Notes under the pieces: generated by a model
Seen by the model: only the letters and a program-made list of their open reading frames with translations
Told to the model about the DNA's origin: nothing
Databases searched by the model: none
Position numbers and translations under genes: made by a program
From: an uncultured Dialister sp.
GTDB lineage: Bacteria > Bacillota > Negativicutes > Veillonellales > Dialisteraceae
Assembly: GCA_900759415.1 (NCBI GenBank)
Contig: CAAEVC010000090.1
Span: forward strand, 1 to 6,234
Direction: 5' to 3'
Length of the DNA: 6,234 nucleotides
Shown: in pieces, positions 1 to 6,038 of the stretch
Layout: the number at the start of each line of letters is the position of its first letter
Numbering within the stretch: the first letter of the stretch is position 1

Positions 1-50
1 AGTCCGTAATGTCTAAAAAATAAAAATTATGAATATTTTACAACCGCCTC

Positions 51-78
51 TCAACTCTCTTCGCTCAACTCTCAACTC
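51..78 (+). repeat. Heptamer quartet array A (left flank)
   Basis: Four consecutive 7-bp units fill exactly 28 bp. Units 1, 3 and 4 read TCAACTC and unit 2 reads TCTTCGC. With flanks (47-80) the stretch is a direct repeat of 142-175, matching at 29 of 34 positions without gaps. It lies 1 bp before repeat unit 1 (80-140). The same 28-bp quartet design, with different heptamers, recurs at 5714, 5940 and 6039, and inverted at 5845. The function is unknown. Confidence 0.8.
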
Positions 79-79
79 T

Positions 80-140
80 GTTTTTGAGGTCTCGCACCAT
101 TATCCACCAAAGCTTCATACTCATCGGCGAAGCCGATACC
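80..140 (+). repeat. 61-bp dispersed repeat, unit 1
   Basis: This stretch aligns without gaps to 5973-6033, with 47 of 61 positions identical by hand count. The last 28 positions are the best conserved, with only two differences (CTTCAT, CTCATCG and CGAAGCCGATACC are shared). Its first 29 positions also match 6068-6096 at 21 of 29. Near its end, ATCGGC (123-128) and GCCGAT (132-137) form a perfect 6-bp stem with a 3-base loop. It sits between heptamer arrays A and B. No open frame of note is present, so it is a non-coding repeat of unknown role. Confidence 0.75.
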
Positions 141-145
141 ACCGC

Positions 146-173
146 TCAACTCTCTGAGCTCAACTCTTAACTC
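146..173 (+). repeat. Heptamer quartet array B (left flank)
   Basis: Four 7-bp units in 28 bp. Units 1 and 3 read TCAACTC, unit 2 TCTGAGC and unit 4 TTAACTC. The array starts 5 bp after repeat unit 1, the same spacing as between unit 2 and the array at 6039. It is a near-copy of array A and ends next to the hairpin that follows the YitT-family gene on the minus strand. Confidence 0.78.
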
Positions 174-175
174 TC

Positions 176-203
176 CAATGGGCTGTGTTTTTACAGCCCA
201 TTG
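176..203 (-). terminator. Perfect hairpin just after the YitT-family stop codon
   Basis: CAATGGGCTGT (176-186) and ACAGCCCATTG (193-203) are a perfect 11-bp inverted repeat around a 6-base loop. On the minus strand it begins one base after the TAG stop of the YitT-family gene, so it most likely ends or protects that transcript. It is not a textbook Rho-independent terminator: the bases after the stem on the minus strand are GAGAGTT, not a run of T. The hairpin is certain; its function as a terminator is inferred. Confidence 0.5.
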
Positions 204-204
204 T

Positions 205-1071
205 CTAGCATTTCTTCTTTTTCTTTACAAGGCCGCCCTGCACTTCCTGCACGTCGAAGACAGAGAGGAAGGCGGATGGATCGATGGCGTGGACCACCTG
301 TTTGATTTTCGTCACTTCCAGCCGGGTGACTACGCAGTAGAGGACGTCTTTATCATCTTTAAGGAAACCGCCCTGGCCGTGAAGCCTTGTGACTGCCCTT
401 CCCATCTGGTGGATGATGGCATCGGAGACGGAATCATAATCGGTGGTGACGATGAATATGCCTTTCGATGAATCCAGCCCTGTGGATACCACGTCAATCA
501 TGCGGGAGCAGATGAAATAGGCGATGAGGGAATACATGGCGCTGTTCCAGTTGAATACGAACCCTGCAGCGCCCAGGATGAAAAGGTTGAAGAAGAGGAT
601 GATTTCCCCGACGGAGAAGGGAGTCCGGTGATCTGCCCAGATAGCCACGATTTCTGTACCATCGGTAGAACCTCCGGATTTGATGACTACCCCGACGCCG
701 ATACCGATGATGATTCCGCCGAATATGGTGGAAAGGAAAGGATCGGTGGTGGCAGGCCTCAGCTCTTCGAAATAGGAGAAACAGAGGGAGAGGACCACGA
801 TGGCATAGGTAGAAGAAATAGCCAGCCCTGCCCCCAGTCTTCTGTATCCCAGATAGAAAAAAGGAAGGTTCAGAAGGACGATAAGGACGGAAAAGGGTAT
901 GCCGGTCATGGCCTGGATCAGAAGGGAAATGCCGGTGATGCCGCCGTCGATGACATTATTGGGGATGAGGAACAGGTTGAGCCCCGCGGAATATATAATG
1001 GCTCCCAGTGTGAGGCCTGCCATCTTGTGAAAGATGTAGGAAATGGAAATCTGTCTTCCGGAAATGGTCAT
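205..1071 (-). CDS. YitT family integral membrane protein (DUF161/DUF2179)
   Basis: A 288-residue protein of the normal length for the YitT family, a group of poorly characterised, often multi-copy membrane proteins of Firmicutes. The N-terminal two thirds hold about five to six hydrophobic segments (roughly residues 17-36, 47-70, 82-100, 115-131, 155-173, 178-192). They carry family motifs PNNVIDGGITG (37-47) and GGSTDGTEI (133-141). The C-terminal part (about 200-282) is a soluble DUF2179-type domain with RLHGQGGF and a closing VFDVQEVQGG, followed by a lysine-rich tail KKKKKC. The ATG start is supported by AAGGTG 5 bases upstream. On the same strand a tRNA-Ser gene and its terminator lie immediately upstream, with only about 20 bp between the terminator T-run and the start codon, so no room for an independent promoter is visible. 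Transport substrate and role are unknown. Family assignment is confident; I give no symbol because paralogues are hard to tell apart. Confidence 0.93.
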   Translation of the reverse strand: MTISGRQISISYIFHKMAGLTLGAIIYSAGLNLFLIPNNVIDGGITGISLLIQAMTGIPFSVLIVLLNLPFFYLGYRRLGAGLAISSTYAIVVLSLCFSYFEELRPATTDPFLSTIFGGIIIGIGVGVVIKSGGSTDGTEIVAIWADHRTPFSVGEIILFFNLFILGAAGFVFNWNSAMYSLIAYFICSRMIDVVSTGLDSSKGIFIVTTDYDSVSDAIIHQMGRAVTRLHGQGGFLKDDKDVLYCVVTRLEVTKIKQVVHAIDPSAFLSVFDVQEVQGGLVKKKKKC

Positions 1072-1090
1072 AGAATCACCTTTTTTGGAA

Positions 1091-1116
1091 CAAAAAACCG
1101 CGGGACAAGCCCGCGG
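1091..1116 (-). terminator. Rho-independent terminator of tRNA-Ser
   Basis: Read on the minus strand, CCGCGGG, loop CTTGT and CCCGCGG form a perfect 7-bp GC-only stem, followed at once by six T and a G. It starts 10 bases after the encoded CCA of the tRNA. It is a textbook intrinsic terminator. It also lies directly before the ribosome binding site of the YitT-family gene, so it may act as an attenuator for that gene. Confidence 0.9.
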
Positions 1117-1126
1117 GTCATTTACA

Positions 1127-1216
1127 TGGCGGAAGGGATGGGATTCGAACCCATGAACCTCTCACGAAGTTAACGGTTTTCAAGACCGCCTCCTTCAACC
1201 GCTCGGACACCCTTCC
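1127..1216 (-). tRNA. tRNA-Ser (anticodon UGA)
   Basis: The minus strand gives a 90-base class II tRNA. The acceptor arms GGAAGGG and CCCTTCC pair perfectly, with a G discriminator and an encoded CCA end (1127-1129). The anticodon loop is CTTGAAA, with anticodon TGA reading serine UCA codons, on the stem GCGGT/ACCGT (outer G-U pair). A long variable arm pairs AACTTC with GAGGTT, as expected for tRNA-Ser. The T arm is ATGGG, TTCGAAT, CCCAT. It has its own consensus promoter upstream and an intrinsic terminator downstream. Confidence 0.97.
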
Positions 1217-1227
1217 ATAACGCTACT

Positions 1228-1257
1228 ATTATAAAGGAAAGGGAAAGGGATTGTCAA
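1228..1257 (-). promoter_or_regulatory. Sigma-70-type promoter of tRNA-Ser
   Basis: On the minus strand, TTGACA (1257-1252) and TATAAT (1233-1228) both match the consensus perfectly, with an 18-bp spacer. The predicted transcript would start around 1221, only a few bases before the mature tRNA 5' end at 1216. A promoter this strong fits a stable RNA gene. It may also feed the YitT-family gene by read-through of the terminator. Confidence 0.9.
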
Positions 1258-1287
1258 ATCAAAAAGTTCCCCGCCTTAAAATTCCCA

Positions 1288-1326
1288 ATTTCTCAGACTG
1301 AATTCCATCTGATTTCTCAGGCGGAA
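1288..1326. repeat. Pair of 15-bp direct repeats between divergent promoters
   Basis: ATTTCTCAG occurs at 1288-1296 and again at 1312-1320. Extended to 15 bases (1288-1302 and 1312-1326) the copies match at 13 of 15 positions. The spacing is 24 bp. The pair lies between the tRNA-Ser promoter and the putative moxR-operon promoter, where an operator could be. No known binding motif is recognised, so a regulatory role is a guess. Confidence 0.35.
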
Positions 1327-1367
1327 AGTGACTTTGGAAATTCTCTTTTCTTTCTTCCATAAGGGAG

Positions 1368-1373
1368 TATAAT
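1368..1373 (+). promoter_or_regulatory. Probable -10 box of the moxR-DUF58-transglutaminase operon
   Basis: A perfect TATAAT lies 43 bases before the ATG of the MoxR gene, in an AT-rich stretch, and is the only convincing -10 element in the intergenic region. There is no good -35: the bases at the right distance (around 1345-1350) read CTTTTC. Either the promoter is weak, or it depends on an activator or another sigma factor. Confidence 0.5.
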
Positions 1374-1416
1374 ATAAAAGATTTATATAGAGTTATTAAG
1401 AATATGAGGCATACCT

Positions 1417-2358
1417 ATGAATACAAAAGAAATGATTGACTCCATACTTTCGGAAACAGGAAAAGCAGTCCTTGGGAAAGATGAAGTGCTTGAAAAGATC
1501 CTCTGCGCCGTTCTTGCCGGCGGCCATATCCTCATTGATGATATTCCAGGGGTCGGCAAGACTACCATTGCCCTTTCTTTCACAAGAGTGCTGGGACTGG
1601 ACTACAAGCGCATCCAGTTCACTCCTGATGTGCTCCCCTCAGACATCACCGGTTTCTCCATGTATGATAAGGAGAACGGTACTTTCCGGTATGTGGAAGG
1701 CGCTGCCATGACCAATTTCCTTCTGGCCGATGAAATCAACCGGGCTTCTCCAAAGACCCAGTCTGCCCTTCTGGAAGTGATGCAGGAAGGAAAACTTTCA
1801 GTAGACGGGAAGACCTATCCGGTGCCAAAGCCTTTCATCGTCATGGCCACCCAGAATCCCTTCGGTTCTTCCGGTACCCAGGAACTGCCGGAATCTCAGA
1901 CCGACCGTTTCATGATCCGCCTCACTGTAGGCTATCCGGAAAGGGACGATGAGATCCGCATCCTTTCAGGGAAAGAAAGGGTGAAGCCGGAAAGCCTTTC
2001 TCCTGTCCTTTCTTCCTCTGAACTTTCCGCCCTCCAGCAGGAAGTGACGAAAGTCCATGTGGAAGACAGCCTTTACGGATACATGACAGACCTTGCCCGC
2101 ATGACAAGGAATCACCAGGATATCCGGCTCGGCGTATCTCCCAGAGGGACCATGGCACTTTCTGCCATGACAAAAGCCCATGCCCTCATGATGGGAAGGG
2201 ACTATGCAGTGCCTGATGATGTGATCGCCGTCGCCCTCTCCACCCTTGGCCACCGCATCTCTCTTTCCGGTGATGCTCTCTATGGCGGAAAGACTGCAGG
2301 ATCCATCCTTACTTCCATCCTGGAATCTCTCCCTCTTCCTTCCTTAAAGGAGGAATAA
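1417..2358 (+). CDS. MoxR family AAA+ ATPase
   Basis: A 313-residue cytoplasmic ATPase of normal length for the MoxR family. Visible motifs in order: Walker A DDIPGVGKTT (41-50, Lys48), Walker B LLADEINRA (102-110, Asp105/Glu106), the MoxR-typical QSALLEVMQEG (115-125), sensor 1 MATQNP (143-148, Asn147), a probable arginine finger in ESQTDRF (Arg164) and sensor 2 SPRG (Arg243). The lid domain fills the C-terminal part. All residues for ATP binding and hydrolysis are present. The start is supported by GAGG 7 bases upstream. The stop is followed without a gap by the ATG of the DUF58 gene. MoxR proteins are chaperone-like and work with vWA-type partners; here the obvious partner is the DUF58 product. 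The homologous first gene in Bacillus subtilis is yeaC. Family assignment is very sure; the client is not known. Confidence 0.96.
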   Translation: MNTKEMIDSILSETGKAVLGKDEVLEKILCAVLAGGHILIDDIPGVGKTTIALSFTRVLGLDYKRIQFTPDVLPSDITGFSMYDKENGTFRYVEGAAMTNFLLADEINRASPKTQSALLEVMQEGKLSVDGKTYPVPKPFIVMATQNPFGSSGTQELPESQTDRFMIRLTVGYPERDDEIRILSGKERVKPESLSPVLSSSELSALQQEVTKVHVEDSLYGYMTDLARMTRNHQDIRLGVSPRGTMALSAMTKAHALMMGRDYAVPDDVIAVALSTLGHRISLSGDALYGGKTAGSILTSILESLPLPSLKEE

Positions 2359-3360
2359 ATGGTTTTCCTTTATTATGGACTGGTCCCTCTCTTCGCCTTC
2401 CTTATCATGGTGATTTATGACCAGTACGATGCTTTCCTTCTGGGAATGATGCTGGCTCTCTTCCCCCTTCCGCTCTATGGATTGGGAAAATGGGCAGGCC
2501 GCCATTTCCAAAGTGATATCCGCGCCCCTTCCCATATGGTGCGGGGTGAAGCGGAAGAAATCGGCATTTCACTGAAAAATCCCCTCCTTCCCTTCCTGCC
2601 CCTTCCTGAGGTCAGCGTGGATGGCATCCCCTATGAATCCTACGAAGATGGCCCTGTATTCTTCTTTACAAAAGAAGCTTCCCACTGCGGAAGAGTGGAT
2701 ATGGGAAAGGTATCTCTTTCCTGGCAGGACCCTTCCCGCCTCTTCACCTTCCATAAGGACATCCCTTCTTCTTCCTATATCGTCTATCCAAAGAAGATAG
2801 GAAACAGGGACGCTGCCCTTCGAAGCCTTATGGCCATGACTTCCAGTGAGGATAAGGAGTATTTCGGTGCCACCCTCTACCATCCGGGCGACAATCCCCG
2901 TCTCATCAACTGGAAGATTACTGCAAGGAAAGAGGAAGTGTATGTGAGAGATTCCTATCCCGAAAGCAGCGCAAAGATCATTCTGGCTGCGGACTATGAA
3001 GAAGATGGAAATGCAAGGGATCTTGTCTGCGATACCCTCTACTCCCTGGGCCTTGCGCTTCTCTCTGCCCGCATCCCCTTTCTCTTCCTCTTCAGAAGCG
3101 GAAGAGGCACAGTTTCTGAAAAGATCTCCAATAGGGAGTCTTTCGAAAACAGCCTTTCCGGATTCCTCCGGGGCGGCAGGGACCATGCACTGGAAGGCGC
3201 CTCTCTCCCTCCTTCCATTCCCCTCTGCTACATTACAGGCGAGAGGAATCCTTCCATTCCCCCATCCCTTTCTCCTTACACCTGGTGCGTGAGAGAGGGA
3301 GGGAACGCTTACCTTTCCGGTAAAGCAGGGATTTCTCATGCCTTAGGAGGGATAGAATGA
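2359..3360 (+). CDS. DUF58 domain protein, membrane-anchored
   Basis: A 333-residue protein. Two hydrophobic N-terminal segments (about residues 4-20 and 25-43) form a membrane hairpin and are followed by a soluble region. The DUF58 signature is clear at 174-200: YHPGDNPRLINWKITARK, then VYVRDSYPES. DUF58 proteins have a vWA-like fold. In this one the metal-binding DxSxS (MIDAS) motif is not seen where expected; the strand reads IILAADYEEDG (207-217). Thus a scaffold or partner role is more likely than metal-dependent adhesion, though loss of MIDAS is not rare in this family. The start is fixed by AAAGGAGG (2346-2353), 5 bases before the ATG, which directly follows the MoxR stop codon. The end overlaps the next gene by four bases (ATGA). 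It corresponds to B. subtilis YeaD in position. Family call is confident; the molecular role is inferred. Confidence 0.92.
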   Translation: MVFLYYGLVPLFAFLIMVIYDQYDAFLLGMMLALFPLPLYGLGKWAGRHFQSDIRAPSHMVRGEAEEIGISLKNPLLPFLPLPEVSVDGIPYESYEDGPVFFFTKEASHCGRVDMGKVSLSWQDPSRLFTFHKDIPSSSYIVYPKKIGNRDAALRSLMAMTSSEDKEYFGATLYHPGDNPRLINWKITARKEEVYVRDSYPESSAKIILAADYEEDGNARDLVCDTLYSLGLALLSARIPFLFLFRSGRGTVSEKISNRESFENSLSGFLRGGRDHALEGASLPPSIPLCYITGERNPSIPPSLSPYTWCVREGGNAYLSGKAGISHALGGIE

Positions 3361-5705
3361 AATACATGACTTATCTTCCTCTCCTCTCCCTTCTGATTCC
3401 TGCCCTCGGCCACGGCGGCATGACGGCCCTCCTCTTCTCTTATTTTGGAGAAGAAGCCCTTCCTTTTGGCATCCTTGGATTTGCAGTGACCCTTATCCTC
3501 ACCCTGCTCTTCCGCAGTGTGAAGAAAGAGCGGCAGATTCCCATTCTCACAGGCGCCCTCTTCTTCCTCATCATCCTCTTCTTTGCAGGAAATCTTCTGA
3601 AGGAAAGCGCCCTTTCGCTGGCAGTTCCTTTCCTTCACACATTAAGTGAACCTTATGATATGGACCTTGCTTCCTCCCTTCCTCAGATCGGGGCCACCGT
3701 CCTTCCTTTTGAACTGTATATCCTGTTCTTCACTTCACTCTTCTTTGCTGCCCCCCTTCTGATGGTTCCTGCCATCCTTTCAGCCCTCATTTCCCTGGCA
3801 GTCATTCTGACCGGATTCTACTTCGGCCTGAATCCTCCCTTCCCCGGTCTCATCCTTTCTGCCGCCTTCCTTCTGACCCTTCCTTCCCTTCTTCACAAGG
3901 AAACAGGAAGCGCCATGGAAGTCCCGGTATTTCTCTCTGCCCTTCTTCTTGGAATCTTCTTTTCCATCCTCATACCGAAGAGCCATTACGACCAGCCTGC
4001 CCTTTTGGGAAGGATGCAGGAAAAAATCGTTTCCTTCGTCGATCCCTATGACCCCATCTTCCATGCAGGAAGCGGTTATGCAGGTATTATGAAAGGCGCT
4101 GCCGGCCGGCAGAAACTGGGAAGTACCTCCGGCGTCCGGTACACCGGAAGAATCCTGGCTGATATGGAAACAGCCGATGTATCCCACCGGCTTTACCTCA
4201 GAAGCTGGAGCGGCAGCGTCTATGAAAACAACCAGTGGAAAGACCTTCCTGATAAGGATTATGCCAGTGTCAGAGAACTCTTTGAAAAGAATCAGGGCGA
4301 ATGGTACGACCAGGGCGCCTGGCTCATGGAAGTCATCGCCAGAAGTCCCCGTCTTTCCCAGATGCTTGGAAATTACCTTTCAGGAAATGGAGATGTCCCT
4401 TCCCTTAAGAAAGACTTCTCCATCAACCATGTCTACGATACCACCGATTTCTTCCTCCTTCCCTATGATACCAGCTTCGGTGCGCCTCTCTTCACCTACG
4501 ACAGATCTCCAGTGAGCAGAGAAGGAAAAGCTTACAGCACCTACCTCTGGGACCTTCCTTCCGGCCCTCTCCTTTCCATGATGGATAATGAGTCCATCTC
4601 AGACCCCTACTACCTCACCTATGTAGGAGAAGAAAGGAAATACCGGAATTTCGTATATGCCCATTACCTTACGGTGCCAGACTCTGTCAAAGAAGCCATC
4701 GCTTCCACCGGTTTTACCGCAAAAGTTCATACCTGGAACGAGAAAAGGGAACGGGTGGAGGAAATCCACCATTTCCTTTCAGAAAATTACCGGTATACCA
4801 CCAATCCTGGAAAAACACCGCAGGGGAAAGACTTCATCACCTATTTCCTCACCGAATCGAAGAAAGGATACTGCACCTCCTTTGCTTCTGCGGCTGTCAT
4901 GCTCCTCCGCGCCTCCGGCATCCCTGCCCGTTACGTCACAGGCCTGACAGAAAGCAGGGAGGAAATCAATGCTGCCCCCCTTTCCCCTTCCGGTCTTCAC
5001 AAGGTATCCATCAATGACCATCATGCCCATGCCTGGGCAGAAGTCTATGTGGACGGTCTGGGCTGGCGGCCTGTAGAAATGACCCCGGGCTATGAAGGCA
5101 CCGACAACCCCTTCCCTATCCCGCCGGAAAAGAACAGGAACGACACCGGCGCTCCCGATGGCCCGAAAGAGAAGGGAAATCAGGAAAGAAAGAACCCTCA
5201 GGATAATAGAAACAGCACGCCGCCAAAACAAAGCCCTGCAGAAAATCCAAAGCAGGATCTCCCCCGTCCTATCCAGAAAGAGATGCCGGTAAGCCGGTCT
5301 GGAACGTCTCCGGTCATCTCCATCCTTTCTGCCATCATCCTTATCATCATGACCATCCTTCTCTTCCTCCGCCTCACTGCGGTAGACAGGATGATTTCCG
5401 CATCTTCCAGAGACCAGAAATCCTTCAACCCTCTTCTGGACTATATGGAAAGACTCACTTCTTACGCAGGGATTTCCCTCAAAGGAAGCTACGGTGAAAG
5501 GAAGAAAGCTTATGAAAAGGATGATAGACTGAAAGACCTCTCCCCTCTTATGGATAAACTGGTAAGTGCAAGATTTTCCGGAAAACCGCTCTCTTTAGAA
5601 GAAAGAAAAGAAGCGGCCTCCTTCATCAGAAGCGCAAGAAAGAATGTCCTCCATTCCCTTCCTTTCATAGAAAGAATCCGCTTCATCCTCTTCAAAAAGA
5701 TGTAA
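3357..5705 (+). CDS. Membrane transglutaminase-like protein (TgpA/YebA type)
   Basis: A 782-residue protein. The first ~207 residues hold six to seven hydrophobic segments (about 5-28, 35-52, 62-81, 118-137, 139-157, 163-179, 189-207). An extracytoplasmic region follows, including the family-typical RLYLRSWSGSVYENNQW (278-294). The transglutaminase core lies at about 460-580: Cys506 in GYCTSFASA, His558 in HAHAWAEVYVD and Glu574 in WRPVEMTPG, where many family members have Asp. A Pro/Lys/Asn/Gln-rich linker (about 581-648), one more membrane segment (about 653-671) and a ~110-residue charged tail, probably cytoplasmic, complete it. This is the layout of Pseudomonas TgpA and Bacillus YebA. The start overlaps the DUF58 stop (ATGA), with AGGAGG 6 bases upstream. 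It is the likely effector of the operon: a papain-like protease or transglutaminase acting on the outer face of the cytoplasmic membrane. Substrate and exact reaction (crosslinking or cleavage) cannot be told from sequence. Confidence 0.94.
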   Translation: MKYMTYLPLLSLLIPALGHGGMTALLFSYFGEEALPFGILGFAVTLILTLLFRSVKKERQIPILTGALFFLIILFFAGNLLKESALSLAVPFLHTLSEPYDMDLASSLPQIGATVLPFELYILFFTSLFFAAPLLMVPAILSALISLAVILTGFYFGLNPPFPGLILSAAFLLTLPSLLHKETGSAMEVPVFLSALLLGIFFSILIPKSHYDQPALLGRMQEKIVSFVDPYDPIFHAGSGYAGIMKGAAGRQKLGSTSGVRYTGRILADMETADVSHRLYLRSWSGSVYENNQWKDLPDKDYASVRELFEKNQGEWYDQGAWLMEVIARSPRLSQMLGNYLSGNGDVPSLKKDFSINHVYDTTDFFLLPYDTSFGAPLFTYDRSPVSREGKAYSTYLWDLPSGPLLSMMDNESISDPYYLTYVGEERKYRNFVYAHYLTVPDSVKEAIASTGFTAKVHTWNEKRERVEEIHHFLSENYRYTTNPGKTPQGKDFITYFLTESKKGYCTSFASAAVMLLRASGIPARYVTGLTESREEINAAPLSPSGLHKVSINDHHAHAWAEVYVDGLGWRPVEMTPGYEGTDNPFPIPPEKNRNDTGAPDGPKEKGNQERKNPQDNRNSTPPKQSPAENPKQDLPRPIQKEMPVSRSGTSPVISILSAIILIIMTILLFLRLTAVDRMISASSRDQKSFNPLLDYMERLTSYAGISLKGSYGERKKAYEKDDRLKDLSPLMDKLVSARFSGKPLSLEERKEAASFIRSARKNVLHSLPFIERIRFILFKKM

Positions 5706-5713
5706 TGAGGAGC

Positions 5714-5741
5714 CATGAACTCAGCACTATGAACTCATCGC
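5714..5741 (+). repeat. Heptamer quartet array (right flank 1)
   Basis: Four 7-bp units: CATGAAC, TCAGCAC, TATGAAC, TCATCGC. The array starts 8 bases after the transglutaminase stop codon. The 12-mer TATGAACTCATC (5728-5739) recurs at 5800-5811. Between the two lies a ~57-bp stretch containing CCGCTATCCG (5753-5762), also found inside unit 3 (6085-6094). The stretch is therefore a decayed copy of the 61-bp unit in the same array-unit-array order as on the left flank. Confidence 0.55.
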
Positions 5742-5844
5742 TCCCCGCAATTCCGCTATCCGTACCATGCGTGTATTAACATGTTCAATCTTGCTGCCAT
5801 ATGAACTCATCCAGTCCTTAAAACAGGGCTGCCCCCCTTATAAA

Positions 5845-5872
5845 GAGTTGAGTTTTGAGATTTGAAATTTGA
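5845..5872 (-). repeat. Heptamer quartet array, inverted copy
   Basis: The plus strand reads GAGTTGA, GTTTTGA, GATTTGA, AATTTGA. On the minus strand these are TCAAATT, TCAAATC, TCAAAAC, TCAACTC, so the last equals the main heptamer of the left flank. It is again exactly four units in 28 bp, but in the opposite orientation. No 61-bp unit is recognisable beside it. Confidence 0.65.
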
Positions 5873-5879
5873 GAGAAGG

Positions 5880-5905
5880 TAAAAAACATCAGATTTTTTA
5901 TTTTT
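5880..5905 (+). terminator. Weak AT-only hairpin, possible operon terminator
   Basis: TAAAAAA (5880-5886) and TTTTTTA (5894-5900) can pair around a 7-base loop and are followed by TTTTT. The stem has only A-T pairs and lies 175 bases after the transglutaminase stop, so it is a poor intrinsic terminator. It is listed because nothing better is visible downstream of the operon. Confidence 0.2.
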
Positions 5906-5939
5906 ATATTTCAGCAAAACCGACACCTTCCCGGGATTC

Positions 5940-5967
5940 TCTTTTCTCTAATCTCCGTACTCTTCTC
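5940..5967 (+). repeat. Degenerate heptamer array before unit 2
   Basis: Four 7-bp blocks, TCTTTTC, TCTAATC, TCCGTAC and TCTTCTC, all fit the TCNNNNC register seen in the other arrays. The blocks differ more from each other than in other arrays, and the region is simply pyrimidine-rich, so the call is less certain. Position supports it: it lies 5 bp before unit 2, where array A lies 1 bp before unit 1. Confidence 0.4.
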
Positions 5968-5972
5968 TGAAC

Positions 5973-6033
5973 CTTTTATCGGTCTCTCGCCGTTAACCGT
6001 CAAGACTTCATGCTCATCGACGAAGCCGATACC
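5973..6033 (+). repeat. 61-bp dispersed repeat, unit 2
   Basis: Ungapped match to unit 1 (80-140), 47 of 61 positions identical, same orientation. The terminal hairpin is changed at one arm base (ATCGAC, GAA, GCCGAT): on the plus strand this is an A-C mismatch, but on the minus strand it is a G-U pair. It is followed 5 bp later by the heptamer array at 6039, the same spacing as in the left copy. Confidence 0.75.
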
Positions 6034-6038
6034 TTTGC

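Noticed and set aside
51..173. CRISPR array
   Set aside because: The repeats are 7-bp tandem blocks without unique spacers of constant length, and no cas gene is near.
628..1173. 181-codon plus-strand open frame overlapping the YitT-family gene and tRNA-Ser
   Set aside because: It runs antisense to a clear membrane protein, has a low-complexity acidic composition, and ends in GMGFEPMNLSRS, the usual false translation of the antisense of a tRNA-Ser gene.
2569..3339. 256-codon minus-strand open frame opposite the DUF58 gene
   Set aside because: It shows no recognisable domain and no ribosome binding context, and is explained by the pyrimidine-rich sense strand. The DUF58 frame carries the family motif.
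5715..5732. Mini open frame ATG to TGA behind GAGGAG after the transglutaminase gene
   Set aside because: It encodes only five residues and lies inside a heptamer repeat, so the SD-like context is probably chance.
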